This document shows positions 26,198-34,553 of a DNA stretch of 40,889 nt, one piece after another. The translations under genes were made by a program, and so were the position numbers. Numbering within the stretch: the first letter of the stretch is position 1; every line of letters starts with the position of its first letter. The notes under the pieces are model-generated. The model did not search any database. It was given only the letters and a program-made list of their open reading frames with translations, and was not told the origin of the DNA. The DNA comes from Verrucomicrobiota bacterium (GTDB lineage Bacteria; Verrucomicrobiota; Verrucomicrobiia; Chthoniobacterales; UBA10450). Location of the stretch: assembly GCA_003218945.1 (NCBI GenBank), contig QHPE01000130.1:1-40889 (forward strand), read 5' to 3'.

Positions 26198-26623
26198 ATG
26201 AGACAATTCGTGTTCCGCTGGGCTGCCACGACGGTTGCCGTAATGGTTGCGTCGTCGATAATCAGCGGCATCCGGTATGACACTGTCGCCGCGCTGATCG
26301 GAGCGTCGCTTTTGCTCGGTATTCTCAACGCGTTTGTTCGGCCGTTTCTCTTGATCCTGAGCGCGCCAGTGATTCTCCTGACGCTTGGCTTATTCATTCT
26401 TGTCTTGAACGGACTCCTGCTGCTCCTGGTGCCGAGCGTTGTTGTTGGATTTCATGTGCACAGCTTTTGGAGCGCCTTCTGGGGCGCCATGGTAATCAGC
26501 TTTGTGAGCTGGCTTCTAAGCGCATTTTTCCGGGGAAGCGACGGACGCGTTCATGTACTGACTCATCACAGCGAAGTACGCCCAGTCCGAGGTCGAGTCC
26601 TTGAGGACGAGGAGCGCCGTTGA
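26198..26623 (+). CDS. YvlD-like / phage-holin-4 superfamily membrane protein
   Basis: A 141-residue integral membrane protein with four hydrophobic segments: RWAATTVAVMVASSIISGI, LIGASLLLGILNAFVRPFL, VILLTLGLFILVLNGLLLLL and FWGAMVISFVSWLLSAFF. NAFVRPFL and the GLFILVLNGLLL segment are typical of the YvlD (phage_holin_4_2) family, a chromosomal membrane family not tied to phage. The charged C-terminal tail (VRGRVLEDEERR) is cytoplasmic or soluble. I start at the ATG of MRQFVFRW; longer frames run into the repeat. Function unclear; some homologues are linked to envelope stress. Confidence 0.8.
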   Translation: MRQFVFRWAATTVAVMVASSIISGIRYDTVAALIGASLLLGILNAFVRPFLLILSAPVILLTLGLFILVLNGLLLLLVPSVVVGFHVHSFWSAFWGAMVISFVSWLLSAFFRGSDGRVHVLTHHSEVRPVRGRVLEDEERR

Positions 26624-26636
26624 GAAGCAATGTCGG

Positions 26637-27242
26637 TTATAAATCAAAATATTTGCTGAGACGGGCACGGAGTTCTGTCCGGGCGCGAAAAAGCACGCTT
26701 TTAACAGCTGGTACCGAAAGACCCAGAACATCGGCGATTTGCTCGTAACTGAGCTGCTCGTACCGACGCAGCACGAGCGCCATTCGCTGAGTCTCTGGCA
26801 GCCGTTGAATCGCTTCCTCAATGGCTTGTTGCAGTTCCGACTCCAGAAGGGATGCGTCCGGCGCGGGGTTCGTCTCATCCTTTAAAGGTGGATCCTCCGC
26901 ACCTTGTTCTGATTGCAGCGGGACATGCGGTCGACGTTTGGTTCGGCGCATCTCGTTGAACACCAGATTGCGCGTAATTTTCAACAGCCATGTCGTAAAC
27001 TTGGCGCGCGGAACATAACGAGGCGCGCTTTTCCAGACTCGAATAAAAACCTGTTGCGCAATGTCTTCGACGTCCGAACTGCTGCCCAACATCCGAGCGA
27101 CCGTGCCTGCCACCAACGCCTGATGTTTTTCGATTAGCTGCTCAAACGCCTGGGCATCGCCTCGCCCGACGAGCCCCATCAGCCGTACATCGTCGGCGTC
27201 CTCTTCCGATCTGCCCTGGTTTCCCGGATCGTTCTGTGACAT
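26637..27242 (-). CDS. ECF-type RNA polymerase sigma factor
   Basis: A 201-residue sigma-70 family factor with region 2 (DAQAFEQLIEKHQALVAGTV, SDVEDIAQQVFIRVWKSAPR, KFTTWLLKITRNLVFNEMRR) and region 4 (LPETQRMALVLRRYEQLSYE, QIADVLGLSVPAVKSVLFRA, then RTELRARL). It recruits polymerase to a specific promoter set. No anti-sigma gene lies beside it. The ATG at 27242 (MSQNDPGNQG) is preferred to a TTG 39 bases upstream. It is divergent from mqnE. Confidence 0.92.
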   Translation of the reverse strand: MSQNDPGNQGRSEEDADDVRLMGLVGRGDAQAFEQLIEKHQALVAGTVARMLGSSSDVEDIAQQVFIRVWKSAPRYVPRAKFTTWLLKITRNLVFNEMRRTKRRPHVPLQSEQGAEDPPLKDETNPAPDASLLESELQQAIEEAIQRLPETQRMALVLRRYEQLSYEQIADVLGLSVPAVKSVLFRARTELRARLSKYFDL

Positions 27243-27391
27243 CGTGACTTGGACGTTCCAAGGCCGAAAAGTTTGCCCCAAAAAATGCCGACGGCTAAAT
27301 TCGGCCGTCTATCACCCTCGTAGTCATCGTTTTTGTTGCAAGCCATCAGCGGCCTGTGCATGCTTGATGTGCGATTAACCAGAGCCCGCCG

Positions 27392-28529
27392 ATGAATTAT
27401 CAGCTCATTCCAAAGGAACTGCGACCGATCGCTGAAAAAGTCGAAGCGCGGCAACGGATATCAGGGGAGGAAGCTCTCATCCTTTACGGCGCAAACGATC
27501 TCAACGCGCTTGGAATGATCGCGAACGTGGTGCGCGAGCGAAAGAACGCCAACTACGCAACGTACATCCATAATCGCTACATCAATTATTCGAACATCTG
27601 CATTTTATCCTGCCAGTTCTGCGCTTTTGCAGCCAAGAAGCGCGACGCGCACGCCTTTGAATATGCTATTGAAGAAATCGAGCGTGCTGTGGCGGAGGCA
27701 CTTCCTTTGGGCGTCACCGAAGTGCACATGGTAGGCGGGCTGCATCCCACCTTGAAGAAAGATTGGTATCTCGACCTCTTGCGGCGACTCCGAGCGCTCG
27801 ACCCGCAGCTGCACATCAAGGCATTCACAGCGATCGAGGTTCGCCACCTAGCTCAACGTTCGCGATACGCTGTAAACTCTGCGGTCAGCCGGACTTGGTT
27901 CGATCACCGGGGGTGGCGCCGAGATTTTCGATCCGATTGTGCGCGACCAAATCTGCCGGGGCAAGGAAACCGCTGCCGAATGGCTCGATGTCCATCGCAC
28001 CTGGCACTCCATGGGCGGCCGCAGCACCTGCACGATGCTTTACGGACACATTGAAACGCTGGCACATCGCGCTGATCACCTGCGCCAGTTGCGCCAACTA
28101 CAGGATGAGACCGGAGGATTCACTGGCTTTGTTCCTTTTGCTTTCGAACCGGGACAATCCCACGGCACCCTCGCGCATATCAAGCGCGCCTCGGCGTTTG
28201 AACAACTGCGCAATCTGGCGGTGAGCCGGATTTACCTCGATAACATCGATCACCTGACCGCTTACTGGGTCAGCCTCGGATTGCCGCTCGCGCAGGTCTC
28301 GCTCAGCTACGGCGTGGATGACCTGCACGGAACGATTTTGGAGGAAAAGATTTTCCACATGGCTGGCGCAACCACCCCGCAGCAACAGAGTGTGGCCGCG
28401 CTCGAGCACGCCATTCGCGAAGCGGGCCGGGAGCCAGTACAGCGAGACAGTTATTACCGGCATATTTCGCCGCGTCAGACAACGGAGACACGCGCCACGC
28501 CTGCGCCAGCCGAGCTTGCCTGCGCGTGA
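27392..28529 (+). pseudogene. mqnE: Aminofutalosine synthase, disrupted
   Basis: MqnE is the radical SAM enzyme that joins SAM and 3-[(1-carboxyvinyl)oxy]benzoate in the futalosine route to menaquinone. The 5' part (27392-27860) has the cluster CILSCQFC (CX3CX2C) and VTEVHMVGGLHP; the 3' part, in another frame, has GLGSITGGGAEIFDP, TMLYGHIET and LQDETGGFTGFVPFAFEP. The frame changes after EVRHLA (about 27855), where homologues have a few more residues before LNVRDTL. The second frame also has a TAA at 27873-27875, so at least two lesions are implied. It is either a pseudogene or an assembly error; mqnA downstream is open. Confidence 0.8.
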
Positions 28530-28566
28530 TTTGGTACGGCGCGACCGCCGGGCGATTCAAGAAAGA

Positions 28567-29400
28567 ATGCTGCGCATCGGCTGCGTCAAATATCTCAACG
28601 CCCTTCCGCTTATCCGCGGGTGGCCGGGTGAGGTAGATTTTGATCATCCATCGGCATTGTGTCAGCGCGTCGCGATCGGCGAACTCGATGTCGCACTTGT
28701 TTCCAGCTTTGAGTTTTTACGCAACCCGCTTTATCGAATCGTTGACGACGTTTCGATTTCATCCGATGGCCCGGTTTATAGCGTCGTACTCGCGCACTGC
28801 GGCGAACTCTCTGATATTCAGGAAATTGAGCTCGATCCTGCTTCGCAAACCAGCATCAACTTGTTGCGCTGCCTTCTCGCAGAGCTTGGAATGAATCCGC
28901 AACTGGAGAGCGCCACGAAAACTTTCGGGGCTGGTGTCGGCAGTCCGCCACAGGACGGATTCGCCGTGGCGAACTTGCCGACACCTCATAGCGGACAGCT
29001 CCTCATCGGCGACCAAGCCATTGCATTTCGACAAAGGCACGCCGGTGAATTTCAGTTTTGGGATCTCGGCGAACAATGGAAGAACCTTACCGGTCTTCCG
29101 TTCGTCTATGCACTTTGGCTGATTCGGCCTGAGGTTGTGGATGCAAAATCGGTCGCTCAACGTCTGCGCGCTTTACGTGATGAAAACCTCACCAATCTCG
29201 ACGATCTAGTCAGCGATTCTGTAGCCGGTGGCGTTGAACAGGATTCGCGAAGCATGACTGAATTTCTTACGCAGTATTATAGCGAGCATCTTCGATTCAG
29301 TTTCGGAGAAGCTGAGAAGCAGGGATTGGAACATTTCGCGCATCTGTGCGTCAGGCATTGCGTGCTTCCAAGGCGCGATCGTACGTTTACGCTCGTTTAG
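28567..29400 (+). CDS. mqnA: Chorismate dehydratase
   Basis: MqnA removes water from chorismate to give 3-[(1-carboxyvinyl)oxy]benzoate, the first futalosine-pathway step. MLRIGCVKYLNALPLIRGW is the family start, followed by VALVSSFEFLRN, ISSDGPVYSVVLAH and the LLIGDQAI motif with WDLGEQWKNLTGLPFVYALW. It has 277 residues. A segment of about 18 residues before the SGQLLIGDQA motif appears inserted; its DNA (28933-28985) is an inverted-repeat hairpin doublet. A much longer frame begins at 28318, but the start at MLRIGCVK is dictated by homology. It follows the damaged mqnE by 37 nt. Confidence 0.92.
   Translation: MLRIGCVKYLNALPLIRGWPGEVDFDHPSALCQRVAIGELDVALVSSFEFLRNPLYRIVDDVSISSDGPVYSVVLAHCGELSDIQEIELDPASQTSINLLRCLLAELGMNPQLESATKTFGAGVGSPPQDGFAVANLPTPHSGQLLIGDQAIAFRQRHAGEFQFWDLGEQWKNLTGLPFVYALWLIRPEVVDAKSVAQRLRALRDENLTNLDDLVSDSVAGGVEQDSRSMTEFLTQYYSEHLRFSFGEAEKQGLEHFAHLCVRHCVLPRRDRTFTLV
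28933..28985. repeat. REP-like hairpin doublet inside mqnA
   Basis: GGTGTCGGCA (28933-28942) and TGCCGACACC (28976-28985) are exact 10-bp inverted arms. Between them lie a short TCCGCC-ACA-GGACGGA hairpin (one bulge) and TTCGCC-GT-GGCGAA. Same plan as the intergenic elements at 4040 and 36101, but smaller. Confidence 0.55.
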
Positions 29401-29439
29401 AACGCAGTATTCCAGTCAGGTGAGCTTGCGATCTCGCAA

Positions 29440-29946
29440 TCAACGCTTCTCCTCGGTTAAACCAAGGTCGAGATCGTAAAGCTGCCAGCCCGACCAGGTA
29501 AAATGAAACCGGAGCTTGATTCCATCGCGATCGACGACAAATACCCGCGGCCCGCTAAAAAACGCATATTTCACCTTCGACCAGTTTACGCCTTTGCCGA
29601 GTGTGAAATGGAATTCTCGGGGATTTTTTAAGTTTTTCAGTGTTTCTGGGTTAGACAGCAGCGCCGCGATCCCGTCAGGTGTGACATACGTATCAACAAT
29701 CGCATCGATCAGCGTGGGCCCGAGGTTACTCCAGCGTTTGTGGCCGCTTGTTTCGCGGGCAAACCGCGCCACCAATTGCCGCTTCAGCGAAGCTCGAACA
29801 GCGGGAAAATCGACGCGCGAACTGATTGCAGCAGCATTGCCCGATCGAATCGCCTCTGTGAACTGCCAAAACGAAACGTAAGGCGACGCTGCGTAAGCCA
29901 GCAAAGCAATGACACAGATGATCAGGAGCCAGCGGATCAGTCTCAT
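29440..29946 (-). CDS. DUF2939 family protein
   Basis: A 168-residue protein with an N-terminal membrane anchor (MRLIRWLLIICVIALLAYA), then the DUF2939 block: SFWQFTEAIRSGNAAAISSRVDFPAVRASLKRQL-type sequence and FHFTWSGWQLYDLDL at the end. The family consists of small membrane-anchored proteins of unknown function. It is convergent with mqnA and divergent from recJ. Confidence 0.75.
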   Translation of the reverse strand: MRLIRWLLIICVIALLAYAASPYVSFWQFTEAIRSGNAAAISSRVDFPAVRASLKRQLVARFARETSGHKRWSNLGPTLIDAIVDTYVTPDGIAALLSNPETLKNLKNPREFHFTLGKGVNWSKVKYAFFSGPRVFVVDRDGIKLRFHFTWSGWQLYDLDLGLTEEKR

Positions 29947-29985
29947 TTTAGATCTAACATAAACAGGATTCGTACACGTCTGAAA

Positions 29986-30005
29986 GCGATGCGAGGACGC
30001 ATCGC
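29986..30005. repeat. Perfect hairpin upstream of recJ
   Basis: GCGATGCG-AGGA-CGCATCGC: an 8-bp stem with a 4-nt loop in the 147-bp gap between divergent genes. It could be a protein-binding palindrome or part of a leader; there is no T-run. Confidence 0.5.
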
Positions 30006-30093
30006 ACCTGAAACGGCTTTGCGCGAAAAAAGTTGTCTGATTTCAATGTGCGTAGTCGCCTTGTCACTTGCTAGGTAGTAAATAAACTGAGCG

Positions 30094-31857
30094 GTGCAAC
30101 ATCGATGGATTCTACCGCCGCGCGAAGATCTGAATGGCGGCGCTATTCCGTGGAGCGAAATTTGCGCATCGGAGTGCATTGCACGATTGCTTTTTCGGAA
30201 AGGCTTTCGAAGCGCCGATGAAGTCCAAAATTTTCTGCGGCCGCGTCTTAGCTCCCTGAGCGATCCATTTTTGCAGCCACAAATGCGGGCAGCCGTCCCT
30301 CGCATCCTCCTCGCACTGGATCGGCGCGAACGCATTGTTCTGTTTGGGGATTACGATGTCGATGGCGTGACCTCACTGGCCTTGCTGGCTGAAACATTGC
30401 GTGCTTACGGCGCGGCGCCGGAGCTATTCTTGCCGTTGCGCATGGAAGAAGGCTACGGGTTGAGCAGGGAAAGCCTCGCGCGTTGTCTCGAGCAGCATCG
30501 ACCGCAACTGCTCGTAGCGCTCGATTGCGGCACTGCTTCAATCGTTGAGATCGCCAATCTTAAAAGAGACGGCGTGGACGTCATAGTGCTTGATCACCAC
30601 CAGCCTTCCCAAAGCCACGGCGTGGCGAGCGAACCGAAATCACAGTTGCCCGATTGCGTCGCAATGGTGAATCCAAAGGCTGATTCAGCCTCGTCGTTTC
30701 ATTATCTCTGCAGCGTGGGGATCGTATTCAAGCTGTGCCATGCGCTGTTGAAGACGCGACCGTTGCCCGGGTTTGATTTGAAATCAAAACTCGATCTTGT
30801 GGCGCTTGGCACCGTGGCTGACATCGTGCCGCTGGTGGAAGAGAATCGTTTGCTCGTTCAGCGCGGCGCAATCGAGATTGGGCGGACCTCGCGCATCGGT
30901 CTAAAAAAACTAATGCAAGTCGCTGGAGTGCGTCCGCCGATTTCGCCGCATGACATTGGGTATCGACTTGGGCCACGCTTGAATGCCGCTGGCCGCTTGA
31001 GCACCGCGGAGAAATCCTTGCGCCTATTGCTCACAAACGATGAAGAGGAAGCAACTGCGTTGGCGATAGAGCTGGATCAACAAAACCGCGCGCGCCAGGA
31101 AGTGGAAAAGCAAATTCTCGCTGCAGCCGTTGAGACCATCGACAAACGATTCGATCCCGCGCGCGACGCGGGCATTGTGGCAGGCGCGCGGGGTTGGCAT
31201 CCAGGCGTGCTTGGCATCGTAGCATCGCGCATTGCTCGAAAATATCATCGGCCTGCTATTCTAATCGGATTTGACGAAAACGGAGTCGGTAAGGGAAGCG
31301 GACGGAGCATCGAGGGGCTAAATCTTGTCGACGCGCTGACCCGGTGCGTGTCGCGCGATTGCGCGATTGAGAAGTTCGGAGGCCACGAAATGGCAGCGGG
31401 TCTGGCTATGCGCGAAGAAAATTTCGAGCAATTCGCCGAGGTATTTGGCCGCATCGCGCGCGAGTCACTTTCCGAGGAAGCCTTGCAAGGACGCCTCTGC
31501 CTCGATCACGAGCTACCGTTCAGGGACATTGATTTCGAATTCTTGCGCTGCCACGAACTATTGCAGCCGTTCGGAAATGCGAATCCCCAGCCGCTTTTCT
31601 TTGCGCATGCGGTTGAGCCAGTCGGGCCGCCACGAGTTTCAAACCAAAAGCATCTTGTGTTTCGCTTGCGCCAGGGCAACCAGCATCGGCGCGCCGTCTA
31701 TTTCGACGGCGCAGCAAACCAATTACCCCCATTACCGTGGGACGTCGCCTTCCGAATTAGCGTGGATGAATATAATGGCGAAGCCTTGGTTGGGATGCGA
31801 ATCGAGGCCGTTCGCGCAGCCGAACCCGTTTTAAACGCCGGGGTTCGAATTGCATGA
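30094..31857 (+). CDS. recJ: Single-stranded-DNA-specific exonuclease RecJ
   Basis: A 5'-3' ssDNA exonuclease in RecF-pathway repair and mismatch repair. DHH-family motifs are FGDYDVDGVTS, DHHQPS, VALGTVADIVPL, PRLNAAGRLSTAEK, GWHPGVLGIVASRIARKY and the DHHA1 GSGRSIEGLNL and FGGHEMAAGLAMRE. The C-terminal OB fold is present; 587 residues is normal. The start is a GTG with an ordinary context. recG begins with an ATGA overlap, so the two repair genes are coupled. Confidence 0.94.
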   Translation: MQHRWILPPREDLNGGAIPWSEICASECIARLLFRKGFRSADEVQNFLRPRLSSLSDPFLQPQMRAAVPRILLALDRRERIVLFGDYDVDGVTSLALLAETLRAYGAAPELFLPLRMEEGYGLSRESLARCLEQHRPQLLVALDCGTASIVEIANLKRDGVDVIVLDHHQPSQSHGVASEPKSQLPDCVAMVNPKADSASSFHYLCSVGIVFKLCHALLKTRPLPGFDLKSKLDLVALGTVADIVPLVEENRLLVQRGAIEIGRTSRIGLKKLMQVAGVRPPISPHDIGYRLGPRLNAAGRLSTAEKSLRLLLTNDEEEATALAIELDQQNRARQEVEKQILAAAVETIDKRFDPARDAGIVAGARGWHPGVLGIVASRIARKYHRPAILIGFDENGVGKGSGRSIEGLNLVDALTRCVSRDCAIEKFGGHEMAAGLAMREENFEQFAEVFGRIARESLSEEALQGRLCLDHELPFRDIDFEFLRCHELLQPFGNANPQPLFFAHAVEPVGPPRVSNQKHLVFRLRQGNQHRRAVYFDGAANQLPPLPWDVAFRISVDEYNGEALVGMRIEAVRAAEPVLNAGVRIA

Positions 31858-34553
31858 CCGACATTTCTATAAATCTTGAAGAACTAAGCTGGATGCCACG
31901 CCCGCGTTTGCTGGCGCTGCGACGGCTCGGAGTTGCCACCGTTGAAGACTTGCTGACGCATTTTCCGCGTCGTCATGAGGATAGAACCGAGTTCCCGAAT
32001 TTCCCTCGGGAGGAGAGCGATGTCCCCATCTGTTTATGCGGTGAAGTCATCAAAACGTCGCTGCGACGATTTGGCGGCTGGAAGAAAATCTTCGAAGCGA
32101 CCCTGCAGGAATCACAGCCGAACGCTTTGAGTGAACCGATGGTGTGCCGCTGGTTCAATTTACATTACGTACAGAAGATGATCGCCACTGGTCAAAGGAT
32201 CGTTGTTTTTGGCAAACCGCGACTGCGCGGAAAACGAATGTGCATGGATCATCCGGAATTCGAGGTGATCGAGAACGATGAAGAGATATCGATCCATTTC
32301 CGGCGCATCACGCCAATCTATCCTGCGACAGAAGGTCTTTCGCAGCGTGCCTTGCGCAGCATCCTTTATCGCGTCTTGCAGGAAGTTGCGGATGCAGCTT
32401 GGGAACCGATCGCGCCGCACAATTTGGTGCGCGGCGCGCGATCGGAAGCCATTCGCGCAATCCATTTTCCGAAAAGCTGGGAAGCACGCGATGCCGCGCG
32501 CGAGTATCTGGTGCTCTCGGAATTCTTCGCCATGCAGATGCTGATCGCGGGGCGACGCGCTGATGCTTCGGTCCGCCACGGGCAGGCCCACTGCGGATCC
32601 GGTGCACTGCTGGAAAAATTCCTAAAATCGCTGCCGTTCGAATTGACCGCTGCGCAGCGAAAGGTGCTCTCGGAAATCCGGCGTGATCTGGCGGCGAATT
32701 GTCGCATGAACCGTTTGTTACAGGGCGATGTTGGCTCGGGAAAAACCGTCGTGGCAATTGCGGCGATGCTCCTTGCGGCTGAAGCCGGATATCAGACGGC
32801 GTTCATGGCGCCAACCCAGATCCTGGCGGAGCAACACTACGACGTGCTGCGTCGCTGGCTCGAACCGCTGGGTGTGCGCATCGCTTTGCGAACAGCCGCA
32901 AGGCAGGAGGAAACCGGTCCGTTGCCGCTGTTTGCGCGAGAGGCCGCCTCGGGTAGCGCACGCGTCTCGCGTGCTGGCGATGGCGTCGCGCCGTCGCGGA
33001 CTTTGGTTGATAGACAGTGTGAGCCTGGAGCTCAGTATTCCCGTCGACGTCTTCCACATTTCGAAAGGCCGTGGGCCATTTACGCCGTCACTATTGCGAC
33101 GAACAAGGATCGTTGTCTGTCACCAAATGCGCGCACAATTGTCCTGGAATCCCTGCGTCACTTTCACAACAGACGTTACGAAATGTTCGCCGCCTGCGTA
33201 ATGCCCGACCATGTGCATTTACTCATCCAGCCTTGGCCAAAAGACGACGACGACAAGGGAAACACTGCCTTTTGGCCATTGAGTGAATTGCTGCATTCGA
33301 TCAAATCTTTTTCAGCGCATGAACTTAACGAAATCGAGAACAAGAGCGGATCGGTCTGGGAGAAGGAACGGTTCGATCGCTACGTGCGATCGGATCGCGA
33401 TCTAAAGGAAAAGTTTCACCACATCCTGCGGAATCCATGGGATTCGGGGGTGGCAAAGCAAAATGAAGATTATCTCTGGGTCTGGACGCAGGACGATGAA
33501 CTACGTAATGAAAGTTCGTTTCGGCGCGACGCCGAAACCAGCACGCGGGACGCGTGCGCTCCCCAGGCGCTCCCGCCTGACGAGCCCCAAATCATCGTCG
33601 GAACGCATGCGTTGCTTTACGAGAGTGTTTCGTTTTCGAATCTCGGACTGGCGGTGATTGATGAGCAGCACAAGTTCGGAGTTGCGCAACGCGCGCGTCT
33701 GACTGCGCGCGAGCCGGTGCCGGATGTGCTGGTCATGACCGCCACGCCGATCCCGCGAACCCTAACCATGACGATTTACGGCGATCTCGATGTATCCACA
33801 ATCGATGAGATGCCGGGAAACCGTGGAAAGATTGTCACTGCGGTGCGCGATACGTCTGCGCTGGGGGAGGTACTCAGGTTTTTGCAAACGGAATTGGCGA
33901 GGGGACGTCAGCTGTATGTGGTCTATCCGCTAATTGATGAAAGCGAGAAACTGGACGCGAAAGCCGCCGCCGCCGAATACGAGCTGTGGCGTGAACGCCT
34001 GCATCCGTTCCGATGCGAGTTGCTTCATGGCCGGAAGGCAGCGGCTGAGAAACAGCAGATCATGGAGCGTTTTCGACGGGGCGAAACGCATGCGTTGATC
34101 AGCACGACTGTGCTCGAGGTCGGGGTCGATGTTCCCAATGCGAGCGTGATGGTGATTGAAAACGCCGAGCGCTTTGGTCTAGCGCAGTTACACCAGCTCC
34201 GGGGTCGCATCGGTCGTGGTGAACATAAATCGTATTGCATTTTGCTGAGCTCCAACCAGACGCCAGAGACGTCGGCGAAGCTCGCAGTTTTAGAAGGAAC
34301 GACCAATGGCTTTGAAGTGGCCGAAGCGGACTGGGAATTGCGTGGGCCGGGCGATCTGCTCGGCACAGCGCAGAGCGGCTTGCCGGCGCTGAAGATTGGA
34401 GACTTGAAACGCGACGCAAGCCTGATGCGGCGTGCTCGCGCTGCTGCCATGGCGGTTTTCGAAACCGACCCGCGCTTGGAGCTGTCTGAGAATCAACGTT
34501 TTCGCCATTTAATTGTCGAACAACAGGGACAAAGTTTCTCGCACGTTAGTTGA
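31854..34553 (+). CDS. recG: ATP-dependent DNA helicase RecG with an in-frame RAYT insert
   Basis: RecG reverses stalled replication forks and migrates branched DNA. Wedge domain, then helicase motifs: I GDVGSGKTVV (about residues 291-300), Ia MAPTQILAEQH, DEQHKFG (603), TATPIPRTLT, and GVDVPNASVMVIENAERF with QLHQLRGRIGRG. The frame is 899 codons, about 200 more than RecG usually has. The surplus (about residues 366-571) lies between motif Ia and IIVGTHALLYESVSF. It is a REP-associated tyrosine transposase with HUH motif PDHVHLL (H453/H455), catalytic-Tyr candidate Y510 and RAYT segments RSDRDLKEKFHHILRNPWDSG and NEDYLWVW. No stop interrupts it. Whether the hybrid still unwinds DNA is unknown; removal of the insert gives a normal length of about 694 residues. 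Confidence 0.93.
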   Translation: MTDISINLEELSWMPRPRLLALRRLGVATVEDLLTHFPRRHEDRTEFPNFPREESDVPICLCGEVIKTSLRRFGGWKKIFEATLQESQPNALSEPMVCRWFNLHYVQKMIATGQRIVVFGKPRLRGKRMCMDHPEFEVIENDEEISIHFRRITPIYPATEGLSQRALRSILYRVLQEVADAAWEPIAPHNLVRGARSEAIRAIHFPKSWEARDAAREYLVLSEFFAMQMLIAGRRADASVRHGQAHCGSGALLEKFLKSLPFELTAAQRKVLSEIRRDLAANCRMNRLLQGDVGSGKTVVAIAAMLLAAEAGYQTAFMAPTQILAEQHYDVLRRWLEPLGVRIALRTAARQEETGPLPLFAREAASGSARVSRAGDGVAPSRTLVDRQCEPGAQYSRRRLPHFERPWAIYAVTIATNKDRCLSPNARTIVLESLRHFHNRRYEMFAACVMPDHVHLLIQPWPKDDDDKGNTAFWPLSELLHSIKSFSAHELNEIENKSGSVWEKERFDRYVRSDRDLKEKFHHILRNPWDSGVAKQNEDYLWVWTQDDELRNESSFRRDAETSTRDACAPQALPPDEPQIIVGTHALLYESVSFSNLGLAVIDEQHKFGVAQRARLTAREPVPDVLVMTATPIPRTLTMTIYGDLDVSTIDEMPGNRGKIVTAVRDTSALGEVLRFLQTELARGRQLYVVYPLIDESEKLDAKAAAAEYELWRERLHPFRCELLHGRKAAAEKQQIMERFRRGETHALISTTVLEVGVDVPNASVMVIENAERFGLAQLHQLRGRIGRGEHKSYCILLSSNQTPETSAKLAVLEGTTNGFEVAEADWELRGPGDLLGTAQSGLPALKIGDLKRDASLMRRARAAAMAVFETDPRLELSENQRFRHLIVEQQGQSFSHVS
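32951..33564 (+). mobile_element. RAYT (REP-associated tyrosine transposase) element inside recG
   Basis: A 614-bp unit bounded by 42-bp inverted ends (32951-32992 and 33523-33564, 36 of 42 bases matching). Each end folds into two hairpins with 3-nt loops: left GCACGCG-TCT-CGCGTGC and GATGGCG-TCG-CGCCGTC; right TTTCGGCG-CGA-CGCCGAAA and GCACGCG-GGA-CGCGTGC. The transposase domain (about 33045-33480) reads in the recG frame: RRLPHFERPWAIYAVT, the HUH pair in MPDHVHLLIQP, then VWEKERFDRYVRSDRDLKEK. In many relatives a Tyr stands where this one has Arg (KERFD), so activity depends on the other Tyr and is uncertain. REP-like ends plus RAYT is the known RAYT arrangement; lodging in frame inside a helicase is not one I know. 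Confidence 0.88.

Noticed and set aside
28318-28566. An 83-residue N-terminal extension of mqnA
   Set aside because: This part overlaps the mqnE 3' end, whose sequence is clearly conserved in its own frame; MqnA proteins begin at the R-I-G-x-V-x-Y-x-N block.
31854-34553. recG as a plain pseudogene interrupted by a transposon
   Set aside because: No stop or phase change occurs through the whole insert, and all helicase motifs keep one frame. Loss of function is possible but is not shown by the sequence.
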